Shown piece after piece: positions 1 to 8,194 of a DNA stretch of 64,000 bases. Under the pieces are notes generated by a model. The model was not told the DNA's origin, made no database searches, and worked only from the letters and a program-made list of their open reading frames with translations. The first letter of the stretch is position 1; each line of letters begins with the position of its first letter. Made by a program: the position numbers and the translations under genes. Location of the stretch: positions 18,208 through 82,207 of the forward strand of contig DATMYF010000023.1 in the NCBI GenBank assembly GCA_035561075.1, read 5' to 3'. The DNA comes from JAMCRM01 sp035561075 (GTDB taxonomy: Bacteria > Acidobacteriota > Terriglobia > Bryobacterales > Bryobacteraceae).

Positions 1-814
1 TAGTGGAGAGCATGACCTGCTGGTCGGTAACCGCGGGCACCCCGGTCTGGACGTTAAACGCCAGTGCGCCCGGCGTAGCCGTCAATGTCGGGACGGGAGC
101 TATCGTGAGGGTCACGAGGATTTCGAGTGGCACCGTCACTCCTGTCAGCGGAGTAACCGTCACCTTGCCCGTGTAAGTCCCCGCGGCAATAGTGGACAGG
201 GCCGCGGATTTCAGGCTGATGCCGATGAGAGCTGTGGCCGTCCCGGCGGTCCCGACGGTTGTGGAACCGCTCGCGGGCGTGGCTTCGAGCCAATCGCCGC
301 CGGATACAGTGCTCGCCTCGACGCGGAAACTCACCGCCGCCGGACTGCTGATCTGCACGGACTGGGTGGAAGGCGTGGCACCCCCAACCTGGTAATTGAA
401 AGCCGCCGATGCGGGGCTCGCCGCCAGTTGCCCGAGGTTCAAAGTCACGACGACTTCCTGCTGTACACCGGCGATCGTGACGGTCACTTTGCCGACGTTC
501 GGTCCGGCCGGCAGATTTGTCGGGTTGGCGGTGACGGTGAAAGCCGCAGGCAAGTTATTGCCGCTGGCGGGGCTGATCGAAAGCCATGGAGCGCTCGTAG
601 CAGCCGAAGCCAGGAAGGCGACCGGCGTCCCAGCGGGGGCGTTGGTGGACGGTACCAAGGTCCCCGACACCGCGGCAGTGCTTCCGGCCTGTGCCGTTAA
701 GGCCAGCGAAGATGGAGTGAGTTGCAGCGTGTATTGCGCGAGGGCCGGAAAAGCCCCGGCCAGCAGCATCAAGACAATTGCGATCGTGGATGAATTCCGA
801 TTGATCCTGTTCAC
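1..814 (-). CDS. secreted BACON-like beta-sandwich repeat protein (3' part beyond window)
   Basis: The reading frame runs off the left edge, so only the first 271 codons are visible. The start is a GTG at 814 with GGGAGG four bases upstream. Residues about 7-26 form a signal peptide ending in a PALA-Q cleavage site. After it come about 90-residue modules with the pattern PWLSISPASG followed by a Leu-x-Ala-Gly-x-Tyr/Val-x-Gly-Lys-Val-Thr-Val strand; two modules are complete and a third begins (LTATPGALAF). This pattern is typical of BACON-type immunoglobulin-like repeats found in acidobacterial secreted proteins, thought to bind carbohydrate or act as spacers. The missing C-terminus could carry a catalytic or anchoring domain, so the function is open. 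The long plus-strand frames here are antisense shadows. Confidence 0.8.
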   Translation of the reverse strand, partial: MNRINRNSSTIAIVLMLLAGAFPALAQYTLQLTPSSLALTAQAGSTAAVSGTLVPSTNAPAGTPVAFLASAATSAPWLSISPASGNNLPAAFTVTANPTNLPAGPNVGKVTVTIAGVQQEVVVTLNLGQLAASPASAAFNYQVGGATPSTQSVQISSPAAVSFRVEASTVSGGDWLEATPASGSTTVGTAGTATALIGISLKSAALSTIAAGTYTGKVTVTPLTGVTVPLEILVTLTIAPVPTLTATPGALAFNVQTGVPAVTDQQVMLST

Positions 815-1027
815 AAATCCTCCCAAGCTCCGAACCACTGGCACAAACTGCGGCGCTAACCTGTCTGTTTTCGTTTGGTATGTAAAAGCACGGCTCTTGG
901 CAACCCGCTTATTGGTGCTCTTGATGAGGGGAATCAAAGAGATAGGAACGGGGCTGGGTGCCGGCGAGCAGATGCTCCCGGGCGAAATCGGGCAAGCCGG
1001 ACACACCGCTGTATCGCGGGGCCACGC

Positions 1028-1600
1028 TCAGGCGGATCCGTACAGCCTGCGCTCCCGGAGATAGGCCAGCACGGGCGGGGGTACCGGGACAGTCAGGTCT
1101 CCGGCGGCCAGCCTTTGGCGTACATCGGAAGAGGATACCGTCAAATCCAGCCTCTCGAGGCGATGGACCCGCGCACCCGGCGGAACCTCATACTGGTGCC
1201 CCGGACGGCTCGCCACGATAAACGTCACCAGCCGCACCACGTCTTCCCATTGGCGCCAGGTCCGGATTTCCGCAAAGGCATCGGCGCCAATCAGGAAAAA
1301 CGGCTCGACGCCGGGGCCCATGCGTGCCCGCACCTTTTCTATAGTGCGGATGGAATAGCTGCGCTCCTCCCCGGCTTCCAGGCGTGAGGGCTCGAACGCG
1401 GGCTCGCCGGCGCAGGCCAGTTCCACCATGCGGTAACGGTCCTCGTAGCCCGCACGGGTAACCGCGGTTTTGTGCGGTGGATTAGCGGCGGGGATGAACA
1501 GTACGCGGTCGAGGCGGCACGCCCTCACGGCTTCGCGCGCCAAGGCAAGGTGCGCATTGTGAATGGGGTCGAACGTGCCGCCGAAGATGGACAGTTGCAA
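1028..1600 (-). CDS. nadD: nicotinate-nucleotide adenylyltransferase
   Basis: This 190-residue cytosolic enzyme adenylates nicotinate mononucleotide to deamido-NAD in NAD biosynthesis. The N-terminus carries the nucleotidyltransferase P-loop-like motif GGTFDPIHNAHL (the HxGH-type signature, here HNAH), and the C-terminal part carries SSSDVRQRL, the SSTxIR counterpart that binds ATP phosphates. The length is normal for the family. The start is a TTG at 1600, four bases after the stop of the upstream DUF1080 gene, and no ATG lies nearby. It is the last gene of a minus-strand run (dus, rnhA, cyclophilin, DUF1080, nadD). The usual rsfS partner is not visible next to it. Confidence 0.93.
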   Translation of the reverse strand: MQLSIFGGTFDPIHNAHLALAREAVRACRLDRVLFIPAANPPHKTAVTRAGYEDRYRMVELACAGEPAFEPSRLEAGEERSYSIRTIEKVRARMGPGVEPFFLIGADAFAEIRTWRQWEDVVRLVTFIVASRPGHQYEVPPGARVHRLERLDLTVSSSDVRQRLAAGDLTVPVPPPVLAYLRERRLYGSA

Positions 1601-1604
1601 CGCG

Positions 1605-2207
1605 CTACCGCAGCTCCCGGATGGCGATGTTACGGAAGGACGCTTGCATCGCGGGGCCCTTGTGCAGTTGCAGCGCGATGATGCCTTCGGTGCGGGCGGA
1701 ATCGTGAAGGTCCGCGGTGACCATGCCGTTCAGCTTGATCTGGATGTGGTCGCCCTCGCAGAGGATCTCGTAAGTGTTCCAGTCGTCCTTCTTGAACGCC
1801 TGGCTGCCCTTCTCTTTCCAGGTGTTCACCATGATGCCGCGCTTGCCCTTCTCGTCGTAGATATTACCCCAGTAGTTGTCCGGGTTGGCGGCGGCATCGG
1901 CCTGATAGCCGCGCACTACCCAATTGGGCATCGCTTCGCTGCGGAATTGGACCCCGCTGTTGTGGTTCCGCACCTTCATATCGAGCCGCAGCACGAAGTT
2001 CCGGAACGACTTCCTGGTAATCAGAAACGAATTGTCGTCGAGGGTGACGCCTTCGGTAGAGCCCACGATGACGCCGTCCTGCACCTTCCAGAGGCGGGGA
2101 TCGCCGTCCCAGCCGTTCAGGTTCTTGCCGTTAAACAGCGGCTTGAAGCCGTCGGCGGCGAGCATCGCGCAGGCCGCCGCGGCGAGAAGCAACAGATATC
2201 TCTTCAT
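1605..2207 (-). CDS. secreted DUF1080 (3-keto-disaccharide hydrolase-like) protein
   Basis: A 200-residue exported protein. A signal peptide covers about residues 1-18 (MKRYLLLLAAAACAMLAADG). The mature part opens with GFKPLFNGKNLNGW, the family hallmark of DUF1080, a concanavalin-like jelly-roll fold. Members act on glycoside-type substrates; some have been described as 3-keto-disaccharide hydrolases. The conserved VVRGYQADAA and DDWNTYEILCEGDHIQIKLNG segments are present. It lies eight bases after the cyclophilin gene. A second, longer member is found at 20377-21144. The substrate cannot be read from sequence. Confidence 0.88.
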   Translation of the reverse strand: MKRYLLLLAAAACAMLAADGFKPLFNGKNLNGWDGDPRLWKVQDGVIVGSTEGVTLDDNSFLITRKSFRNFVLRLDMKVRNHNSGVQFRSEAMPNWVVRGYQADAAANPDNYWGNIYDEKGKRGIMVNTWKEKGSQAFKKDDWNTYEILCEGDHIQIKLNGMVTADLHDSARTEGIIALQLHKGPAMQASFRNIAIRELR

Positions 2208-2214
2208 TTCGAGC

Positions 2215-2703
2215 TCAAGCTTTGACGATCTTAATGGAGTTGATTTTGACCTCTTGACTGGGCCGGTCCTGGCTGTTGCGCGGGAGCCTCGAGATCTTTT
2301 CGACCACGTCGTAGCCTTCCGTAACTTCGCCGAAGATGCTGTGCCTGTTATCGAGCCACGGTGTGGCCGCTACGGTAACGAAGAACTGGCTGCCGTTGGT
2401 ATTTGGCCCGGCGTTGGCCATAGAGAGAAGGCCGGGCTTGGTGTGCTTGAGTTCGGGGTGGAACTCGTCCGGGAAGTTGTAGCCGGGGCCGCCGCGGCCC
2501 GTGCCGGTCGGGTCGCCTCCCTGGATCATGAAATCCGGGATGACGCGGTGAAAAATGGTGCCGTCGTAAAAGGGCTTACCGGTTTTGGTGCCATCTGCCA
2601 GGCTCACAAAGTTCTCCACGGTGCGGGGAGCCTTGTCGGCGAAGAGCTTGGCTTTGAACTTGCCCTCGGTGGTATCGAATTCCGCGTAGATCTCGTTAGG
2701 CAT
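2215..2703 (-). CDS. cyclophilin-type peptidyl-prolyl cis-trans isomerase
   Basis: A compact single-domain cyclophilin of 162 residues that catalyses cis-trans isomerisation of X-Pro bonds. The core motif FHRVIPDFMIQGGDPTGTG and the downstream GSQFFVTVAATPWLDNRHSIFGEV are intact, including the catalytic Arg of FHRV and the binding-pocket Trp and His. No signal peptide is visible, so it is probably cytosolic (PpiB-like). ATG at 2703 is preferred; a TTG two codons upstream (2709) is an alternative. It sits 30 bases downstream of rnhA in the same transcript direction. Confidence 0.93.
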   Translation of the reverse strand: MPNEIYAEFDTTEGKFKAKLFADKAPRTVENFVSLADGTKTGKPFYDGTIFHRVIPDFMIQGGDPTGTGRGGPGYNFPDEFHPELKHTKPGLLSMANAGPNTNGSQFFVTVAATPWLDNRHSIFGEVTEGYDVVEKISRLPRNSQDRPSQEVKINSIKIVKA

Positions 2704-2733
2704 GCCCAATTCTACCGCGCGAGAGAGACGCTT

Positions 2734-3177
2734 TCAGCGGCAGGTTAATTGGCGTGAGGCGGCTTCGCTGGCCAGTTCGTCGGCCCGGTTGTTGTCGGTG
2801 TGGGCGGCGTGGCCCTTAGTCCAGGTCCAGGTGGTCTTGTGGTGGGCCGTGAGGGCGTCCAGTTCCTCCCAGAGGTCCCGATTGACCACCGGTTTCTTAT
2901 CCGATGTCATCCAGTTGCGGCGCTTCCAGTTGTGAATCCAGTTGGTAATGCCGTTCTTGACGTATTCGGAGTCCGTGACGATCTCCACTTCACAGGGTTC
3001 CTTTAGCGCTCGCAGCCCGGCTATGGCCGCCGTCAGTTCCATGCGGTTGTTGGTGGTCCGGGGCTCACAACCGTAGAGCTCACGCCTGAAGTCGTTATAG
3101 CGGAGAATGCAGGCCCAACCGCCGGGACCGGGGTTGCCCTTGCAGGCTCCGTCGGTAATCAGTTTGACTTTTTTCAC
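2734..3177 (-). CDS. rnhA: ribonuclease HI
   Basis: A 147-residue ribonuclease H that removes the RNA strand of RNA-DNA hybrids and R-loops. The four acidic catalytic positions are visible: Asp in ITDGACKGNPG, Glu in NNRMELTA, Asp in VTDSEYV, and the last Asp in NNRADELA; the KGHAAH loop of the type 1 enzymes is present. Translation begins at a GTG (3175-3177) that overlaps the stop of the dus gene in a GTGA arrangement, which implies translational coupling between the two. Confidence 0.95.
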   Translation of the reverse strand: MKKVKLITDGACKGNPGPGGWACILRYNDFRRELYGCEPRTTNNRMELTAAIAGLRALKEPCEVEIVTDSEYVKNGITNWIHNWKRRNWMTSDKKPVVNRDLWEELDALTAHHKTTWTWTKGHAAHTDNNRADELASEAASRQLTCR

Positions 3178-4193
3178 TGGATAGGGGCCGGCTCGGTCCG
3201 GCCGTTGAAGAATTCGTCCACAAGTTCCAGAATCCGCGGCGTCTCGACGGCGCGGTAGATTTCGGCGCGCAAGCGGGCGCCTCCGGTGACGCCGTGGCTG
3301 AAATAGCCGGCGAACTGCTTCATGCGGCCAACCGCGTCGGGTGCGTTGTGGTCGGCCAGCATCCCATAATAAGTCCGCATCATGCCGTAGCGATCCTGTT
3401 GGGTGGGCTCGTCGTACCGGCCGCCCGCCAGATATTGCGCAATCTGCCGGAAGATCCAGGGGTTATACGACGCCGCGCGCCCGATCATGACAGCGTCACA
3501 GCCGGTTTCGGCCACCATCCGAACGGCGTCTTCCGGGGTGACGATGTCGCCATTGCCGATCACCGGGATCCGCACGGCGGCCTTCACTTCGGCGATGCGG
3601 CTCCAATCCGCCTTCCCTGCATAACCCTGCTCGCGAGTGCGGGGATGGAGCGCCACGGCCTGAAGGCCGCAATCCTCGGCCAGTTGGGCCATTTGGACGG
3701 CCACGAGCTCGTTGTCGTTCCAGCCGGCACGGCACTTCATGGTGAGGGGGATGGAGATGGCCGCCCGCACGGTGCGAAGCAGTTTTTCGACCAACGGCAG
3801 ATCGCGCAGGAGGCCGCTGCCGCCGTTGCACTTCACCACTTTATTTACGGGACAGCCGAAGTTGATGTCCACCACGTCGAAACCGTGGTCCTCACAGATA
3901 CGGGCGGCGGTGGCCATTACCTCCGGGTCGGCCCCGAACAGTTGCGCGGTGATGGGGCGCTCGTCCGGCTGGAACGCCAGGTATCGCATGGTACGGCTGG
4001 GCTTGCGGGCGCCGCGGGAGGCGCTGATCCCATGGGAGCTGGTGAACTCCGTCATAAGCAGCCCGCACCCGCCCAGGTTGCGGATAAAACGGCGGAAAAT
4101 GGTGTCGGTGACCCCCGCCATGGGGGCCAGCACCGTGGCCGGAGCCACCGCGATATTGCCGATGTGAAAGGCGGGTGGAAACAGATGCTGCAT
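3174..4193 (-). CDS. dusB: tRNA-dihydrouridine synthase (Dus family)
   Basis: A 339-residue FMN-dependent enzyme that reduces uridines in the tRNA D-loop. The FMN-barrel signature APMAGVTDTIFRR is near the N-terminus. DINFGCPVNKVVKCNGGSGLL contains the catalytic Cys, and MKCRAGW, IGNGDI and MIGRAASYNPWIF complete the FMN site. The ATG at 4193 (MQHLFPPAF) is chosen because the reading frame upstream of it lacks any family character and would run into the divergent promoter region. The gene overlaps rnhA by four bases. Assignment to the DusB branch rests on overall pattern and is less certain than the family. Confidence 0.92.
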   Translation of the reverse strand: MQHLFPPAFHIGNIAVAPATVLAPMAGVTDTIFRRFIRNLGGCGLLMTEFTSSHGISASRGARKPSRTMRYLAFQPDERPITAQLFGADPEVMATAARICEDHGFDVVDINFGCPVNKVVKCNGGSGLLRDLPLVEKLLRTVRAAISIPLTMKCRAGWNDNELVAVQMAQLAEDCGLQAVALHPRTREQGYAGKADWSRIAEVKAAVRIPVIGNGDIVTPEDAVRMVAETGCDAVMIGRAASYNPWIFRQIAQYLAGGRYDEPTQQDRYGMMRTYYGMLADHNAPDAVGRMKQFAGYFSHGVTGGARLRAEIYRAVETPRILELVDEFFNGRTEPAPIQ

Positions 4194-4288
4194 TGGGGGC
4201 TTCAGTCTTTGATTCCTTAATTTTAACGGAGGTAAGCTAGAAACGGAAACCCGGCGTCTGGCGTCTGTCGGGATGAGGAGCAATCACA

Positions 4289-5242
4289 ATGAAACCGGTC
4301 CACATCGGGCTTATGATTGCCGCCGCGGCGTTCGGCGGAGCCCTGGTGATGAAGATGATGCAGAGTTCGCCCGCGCCGGCGCCGCAACCCGCGCCCGTAG
4401 TGGCTCAACAGCAGCAACCCCAGGCCGAACCACTGCCCATGGCCGAGCCGCTCGTGCCCGCGGCAACACCCCCGGCTCCCACGCCGTTCCCGGAAAAGCA
4501 GCAGCCGGCGCCCCGGCCGGAGCCGAAGAAGCAGGTAACCGCACGGCCGCAGCGCACCGTGGCGGCGAGCCAACCCGCACCGGCGCCCATTACGCCAACT
4601 CCCCCTCAGGCCGCGCCACCCGCACCGGCACCGGCGCACGAGCCGGCCGCGGAGCCCAGCCCGGTTATGCGCGCCGACCCTACACCTCCGCTGCCGCCTC
4701 CGCCGCCGGCCCCGCCGCAAAAGGTGACCCTGGCCGCCGGCACCACCCTTTCTGTTCGCCTGGTGGAGGCGCTCTCGACCGAACGCAACCAGCCCGGTGA
4801 TACGTTCACCGCGACCCTCGATCAGCCGCTGGCGGTGGACGGCCTGGTGATCGCGGAAAGAGGCGCGCGGCTGGAAGGCCGCATCGTTGACCTGAAAGAG
4901 TCCGGCCGGGTGCGCGGCGTCGGCTCGCTCGGGATCGCATTGACAAAACTTCGTACCTCCGATGGCCAGAGCATTAGCATCGCTACCGATACATTCACCA
5001 AGGAGGCGGCATCGAGCCGTGGCGAAGACGTGAAGCGCGGCGCCGCTACCACGGGCATCGGGGCAGTCATCGGGGCCATCGCTGGGGGCGGTAAGGGCGC
5101 GGCCATCGGGGCCGCCGTAGGTGCGGCAGCCGGCACAGGTACGGCCGTGGCCACGCGCGGCAAGCCCGCCGAACTGGCCAGTGAGACGCGCTTGAGCTTC
5201 CGGCTGAGTGAAGCCGTAACAATCACGGAGCGGCGCCGTTAG
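4289..5242 (+). CDS. Pro/Ala-rich exported protein with glycine zipper
   Basis: A 317-residue protein of unknown function. An N-terminal hydrophobic segment (about residues 5-22) anchors or exports it. Residues about 29-145 are a low-complexity Pro-Ala-Gln linker. A conserved beta domain follows (TTLSVRLVEALSTERNQPGD onward), then a glycine-zipper stretch with repeated GxxxG spacing (GIGAVIGAIAGGGKGAAIGA), then a closing strand LSFRLSEAV. The shorter lipoprotein at 48406-49038 has the same domain order without the Pro-rich linker. Gly-zipper proteins often associate with the outer membrane, and the linker could span periplasm or peptidoglycan. Its stop overlaps the convergent receiver gene by four bases. 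Confidence 0.85.
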   Translation: MKPVHIGLMIAAAAFGGALVMKMMQSSPAPAPQPAPVVAQQQQPQAEPLPMAEPLVPAATPPAPTPFPEKQQPAPRPEPKKQVTARPQRTVAASQPAPAPITPTPPQAAPPAPAPAHEPAAEPSPVMRADPTPPLPPPPPAPPQKVTLAAGTTLSVRLVEALSTERNQPGDTFTATLDQPLAVDGLVIAERGARLEGRIVDLKESGRVRGVGSLGIALTKLRTSDGQSISIATDTFTKEAASSRGEDVKRGAATTGIGAVIGAIAGGGKGAAIGAAVGAAAGTGTAVATRGKPAELASETRLSFRLSEAVTITERRR

Positions 5243-5622
5243 TCGCCGCCGCTCGATCCGGCAATCCGCTCCACGGCCTCAGCCAGCATCTCACCCGAGT
5301 AGGGCTTCTGCAGGAAGCTCACGCGCCCGGGGTGGGCTTCCTCTATATGGGCCAGGTCCGCGGCGTAGCCGCTCGAAAGAATGACGTAGGCCTGCGGGCG
5401 CGCGGAGAGAATGCGCCACGCCAACTCCTCGCCGGTGGGGTTCTCCATGGACACGTCGATAATCGCCAGGAAGAACCCCAGCGGCTCCCGTTCCACCAAC
5501 CCCCACGCCTCCTCCGTGCTCCCGGTCGAGACCACCTGATAACCCATACGCTCCAGGTAACGGGTCACCAACCTGACCAACTGGGGCTCGTCGTCTACCA
5601 CGAGGATAGTCTCTGAGGCCAC
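5239..5622 (-). CDS. stand-alone response regulator receiver domain
   Basis: A 127-residue CheY-like receiver without an output domain. The acidic pocket is Asp10-Asp11, the phospho-acceptor is Asp56 (AIIDVSM), the switch Ser is in VILSSGYA, and the conserved Lys is in FLQKPYS. It would take a phosphate from a histidine kinase, but none is encoded nearby. The start is a GTG. It is divergent from the YjbQ gene with only 25 bases between the two start codons, and convergent with the glycine-zipper gene. The partner kinase and target are unknown. Confidence 0.9.
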   Translation of the reverse strand: MASETILVVDDEPQLVRLVTRYLERMGYQVVSTGSTEEAWGLVEREPLGFFLAIIDVSMENPTGEELAWRILSARPQAYVILSSGYAADLAHIEEAHPGRVSFLQKPYSGEMLAEAVERIAGSSGGD

Positions 5623-5633
5623 TACCTGGATCG

Positions 5634-5639
5634 TATACT
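5634..5639 (+). promoter_or_regulatory. -10 box for a probably leaderless yjbQ transcript
   Basis: TATACT ends eight bases before the ATG at 5648 and no Shine-Dalgarno lies between them, so transcription would start within one or two bases of the start codon. No convincing -35 box is seen. Confidence 0.45.
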
Positions 5640-5647
5640 ATCGGGCT

Positions 5648-6061
5648 ATGCGGTTCCATACCGAATACCTCACGTTCCGGACGACCAAGCACCGTGAATA
5701 CATCAACATCACGGCGCAGGTAGATTCCGCACTCCGCAAGAGTGGCATACAGGATGGGATGATCCTGGTTTCCGCCATGCACATCACCGCGGGTGTATAT
5801 GTCAACGACGCGGAAGATGGCCTGATCGGCGACATCGACGAGTGGCTTGAAAAGCTGGCCCCCTTCCGCGAGGACTATCGCCACCACAGGACCGGCGAAT
5901 CGAACGGCGACTCCCACCTGAAGAGCCTGCTGGTACACCACGAAGTGATCGTCCCCGTCACCAAGGGGAAGCTCGATCTCGGCCCGTGGCAGCAGATCTT
6001 TTACGCCGAATTCGACGGGCAACGCTCGAAGCGGCTGATCATCAAAGTGATGGGCGAGTGA
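5648..6061 (+). CDS. YjbQ/UPF0047 family protein
   Basis: A 137-residue single-domain member of the YjbQ family (secondary thiamine-phosphate synthase-like). The family pattern ITAGVYVNDAEDGLIGDI, then NGDSHLKSLLVHHEVIVPV and the final GPWQQIFYAEFDGQR, is complete, including the conserved histidines that line the putative active site. It is probably cytosolic. Family members have weak thiamine-phosphate synthase activity, but the physiological role is unsettled. It is followed after 32 bases by the DUF4139 gene. Confidence 0.9.
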   Translation: MRFHTEYLTFRTTKHREYINITAQVDSALRKSGIQDGMILVSAMHITAGVYVNDAEDGLIGDIDEWLEKLAPFREDYRHHRTGESNGDSHLKSLLVHHEVIVPVTKGKLDLGPWQQIFYAEFDGQRSKRLIIKVMGE

Positions 6062-6093
6062 AAGCTGCGGCGTATTGGCGGCATATAACAACC

Positions 6094-8085
6094 ATGAAAC
6101 AGATTGTCGGCATGCTGGTGATGGCGGCTTTCGCGGCGTCGGCCGCGGACCTGCCGGTGCGGCAGGTGGTGCTCTACAAGCATGGCGTAGGGTACTTCGA
6201 GCGTTTCGGGCAACTCGGGCCGGGCGAAGCGGCACGCCTCGACTTCAAAGCCTCGGAGATGAACGACGTCCTCAAGTCGCTCACCGTGGAGGATAAAGGC
6301 GGCAAAATTTCGGGTCTGCGCTACGACTCGAGCGAACCGCTCGCACAGAAGCTGGCGGACTTTCCGTTTCAGCTCGGGGGCGCGCAGCCGCTGAGCGCGG
6401 TGCTCGATCAATTGAAGGGCGCGAGGGTGGAACTGCGTTTCGGGTCCGGCAACGTGGCGGGCGCCATCGTGGGGGCGCGGCTCGTGCCGGGCGACGAGAA
6501 GCGCGCCGAGCACGATCAGATCACCCTGCTGCTCGACGGGGGCGACCTGAGCACCTTCGATCTCAGTGCGGCGGCCGGCCTGCGCTTCCCTGACCCGGCG
6601 CTCCAAGCGCAGTTCAAGGACTATCTGGCGGCGCTCAATGGCGCGCGTTCGAAGGAGAAGCGCAGCGTCTACATCGACTCCAGCGACGCCAAAGCGCGCG
6701 AGATCGCGGCCGGCTACATGGTCCCCATGCCGGTGTGGAAATCGAGCTACCGGCTGATTTTCCCCGAAACGGGACAGCCGACGCTTGAGGGCTGGGCCAT
6801 CGTGGACAACACCACCGGGGAGGACTGGACGAACGTGCGGCTGTCGCTGGTATCGGGGCGGCCGGTGTCGTTCGTGAGCCGGCTCTATGAGCCACGCTAC
6901 CTGACGCGCCAGACGGCGGAACTGCCGGAGGAGCAGGCCATGGCGCCGGTGGTGCACGACGCCCAGGTGGAGTCGTCCGACAAGCAGGAAGCGCTCGTGG
7001 CTGGCGGCCGGCAGTTCAAGACGACGGCCCCCATGGCGGCTCCACCGCCTGCGTTCAAGGCGGACATGCAGTACATGAACCGCCGTGGCGCCGCCAGTTC
7101 CATCGCCGCGACCGCTGCCGGGCGCGAGGCCGGCGACCTGTTCGAATACCGGATTGCCGCACCGGTAACGGTACGAAAAAGCGAGTCCGCCATGCTGCCG
7201 TTCATCCAGCAGGCGGTGGATGCCCGCAAGCTCTTGATCTATTCGGATGCTTCCGCGGCGCACCCCATGAACGCCGCCGAGATCGCCAACTCCACAGGCA
7301 AAACCCTCGACGGCGGACCCGTGACCATCTACGATGGCGGCGTCTACGGAGGCGAAGGGCTGTTTGAGACCTTCAAGAGCGGCGACAAGCGGCTCATCAG
7401 CTACGCTGTGGATCTCGGCACCCGCATCACCACGGCCTTCGACTCGAAGGCCGACACCGTTCGGGAACTGCGCGCCCAGCGCGGCATCCTCACCACCCGT
7501 ACCGCGGCCATCGAGACCCGCACGTACACCATCCACAATGTGGACAAGAAGGCCAAGACCCTGGTCATCGAGCATCCTGCGCGGCCCGAATACACGCTGC
7601 TGGAGCGTAAGCCCGCGGAGAAGACCGCGCGCGCCTACCGCTTCGAAGTGAAGCTCGCCCCCGGCGCTACCGAGAAGTTTCCGGTGACCGAGGAGCGGGT
7701 CTACGACCAGACCGTCACCATCGCCAGCCTAACGCCCGACGTGCTGCTCACGCACATTCGCAACAAGACGCTCAGCGACGCGGTGCGCAGGCAATTGGAA
7801 CAGATCGCCGCGCTGAAACAGCAGATCGCCGCGGCGGACCAGCAAATCCGGCAGTCGGAGGCGCGCATCAGCGAGATCGCGCGCGACCAGGATCGCATCC
7901 GGCAGAACATCGCCTCCCTAAGCCGCGTGAGCGGGCAACAGCAGCAGGTCCAGACCTACGCGAACCAGCTTGCCGGGCAGGAAGCCGAACTGGCCAAGCT
8001 GCGCGACACCGCGGATGCCCAGCGCAAGCAGAAGACGGCGCTCGAAGGCGATCTGGCGAACCGCATCGCATCGGTGGAATTCTAG
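6094..8085 (+). CDS. DUF4139 domain secreted protein
   Basis: A 663-residue exported protein. The ATG at 6094 gives a clean signal peptide (MKQIVGMLVMAAFAASAADLP); the open frame upstream of it overlaps yjbQ and has no signal. The N-terminal domain (about 20-200) begins VRQVVLYKHGVGYFER. The middle contains SSYRLIFP, GWAIVDNTTGEDWTNVRLSLVSGRPVSF, typical of DUF4139. The last about 120 residues form a Gln/Ala-rich coiled coil (LEQIAALKQQIAAADQQIRQ region). Family function is not established; some relatives are labelled mucoidy inhibitor-like. An envelope-associated role is an inference from the signal and coiled coil. Confidence 0.85.
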   Translation: MKQIVGMLVMAAFAASAADLPVRQVVLYKHGVGYFERFGQLGPGEAARLDFKASEMNDVLKSLTVEDKGGKISGLRYDSSEPLAQKLADFPFQLGGAQPLSAVLDQLKGARVELRFGSGNVAGAIVGARLVPGDEKRAEHDQITLLLDGGDLSTFDLSAAAGLRFPDPALQAQFKDYLAALNGARSKEKRSVYIDSSDAKAREIAAGYMVPMPVWKSSYRLIFPETGQPTLEGWAIVDNTTGEDWTNVRLSLVSGRPVSFVSRLYEPRYLTRQTAELPEEQAMAPVVHDAQVESSDKQEALVAGGRQFKTTAPMAAPPPAFKADMQYMNRRGAASSIAATAAGREAGDLFEYRIAAPVTVRKSESAMLPFIQQAVDARKLLIYSDASAAHPMNAAEIANSTGKTLDGGPVTIYDGGVYGGEGLFETFKSGDKRLISYAVDLGTRITTAFDSKADTVRELRAQRGILTTRTAAIETRTYTIHNVDKKAKTLVIEHPARPEYTLLERKPAEKTARAYRFEVKLAPGATEKFPVTEERVYDQTVTIASLTPDVLLTHIRNKTLSDAVRRQLEQIAALKQQIAAADQQIRQSEARISEIARDQDRIRQNIASLSRVSGQQQQVQTYANQLAGQEAELAKLRDTADAQRKQKTALEGDLANRIASVEF

Positions 8086-8194
8086 CGGACTCCGGCAGTT
8101 CTCTGCTAATCTCCCTCCCTTCCGTGCGTCTGGCGATTGAGGCGAGGCGCACTGCGACGTCTCAGCCGCCCCAGCGGCGGCACAGGAGATAGAT

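Noticed and set aside
396..1064. A 222-residue plus-strand open frame at the left edge.
   Set aside because: The minus strand encodes a signal peptide and BACON-like repeats in one uninterrupted frame with a good Shine-Dalgarno; the plus frame is its shadow.
6001..7575. A 524-residue minus-strand open frame.
   Set aside because: Antisense to the DUF4139 gene, no recognizable domain and very Arg/His-rich.
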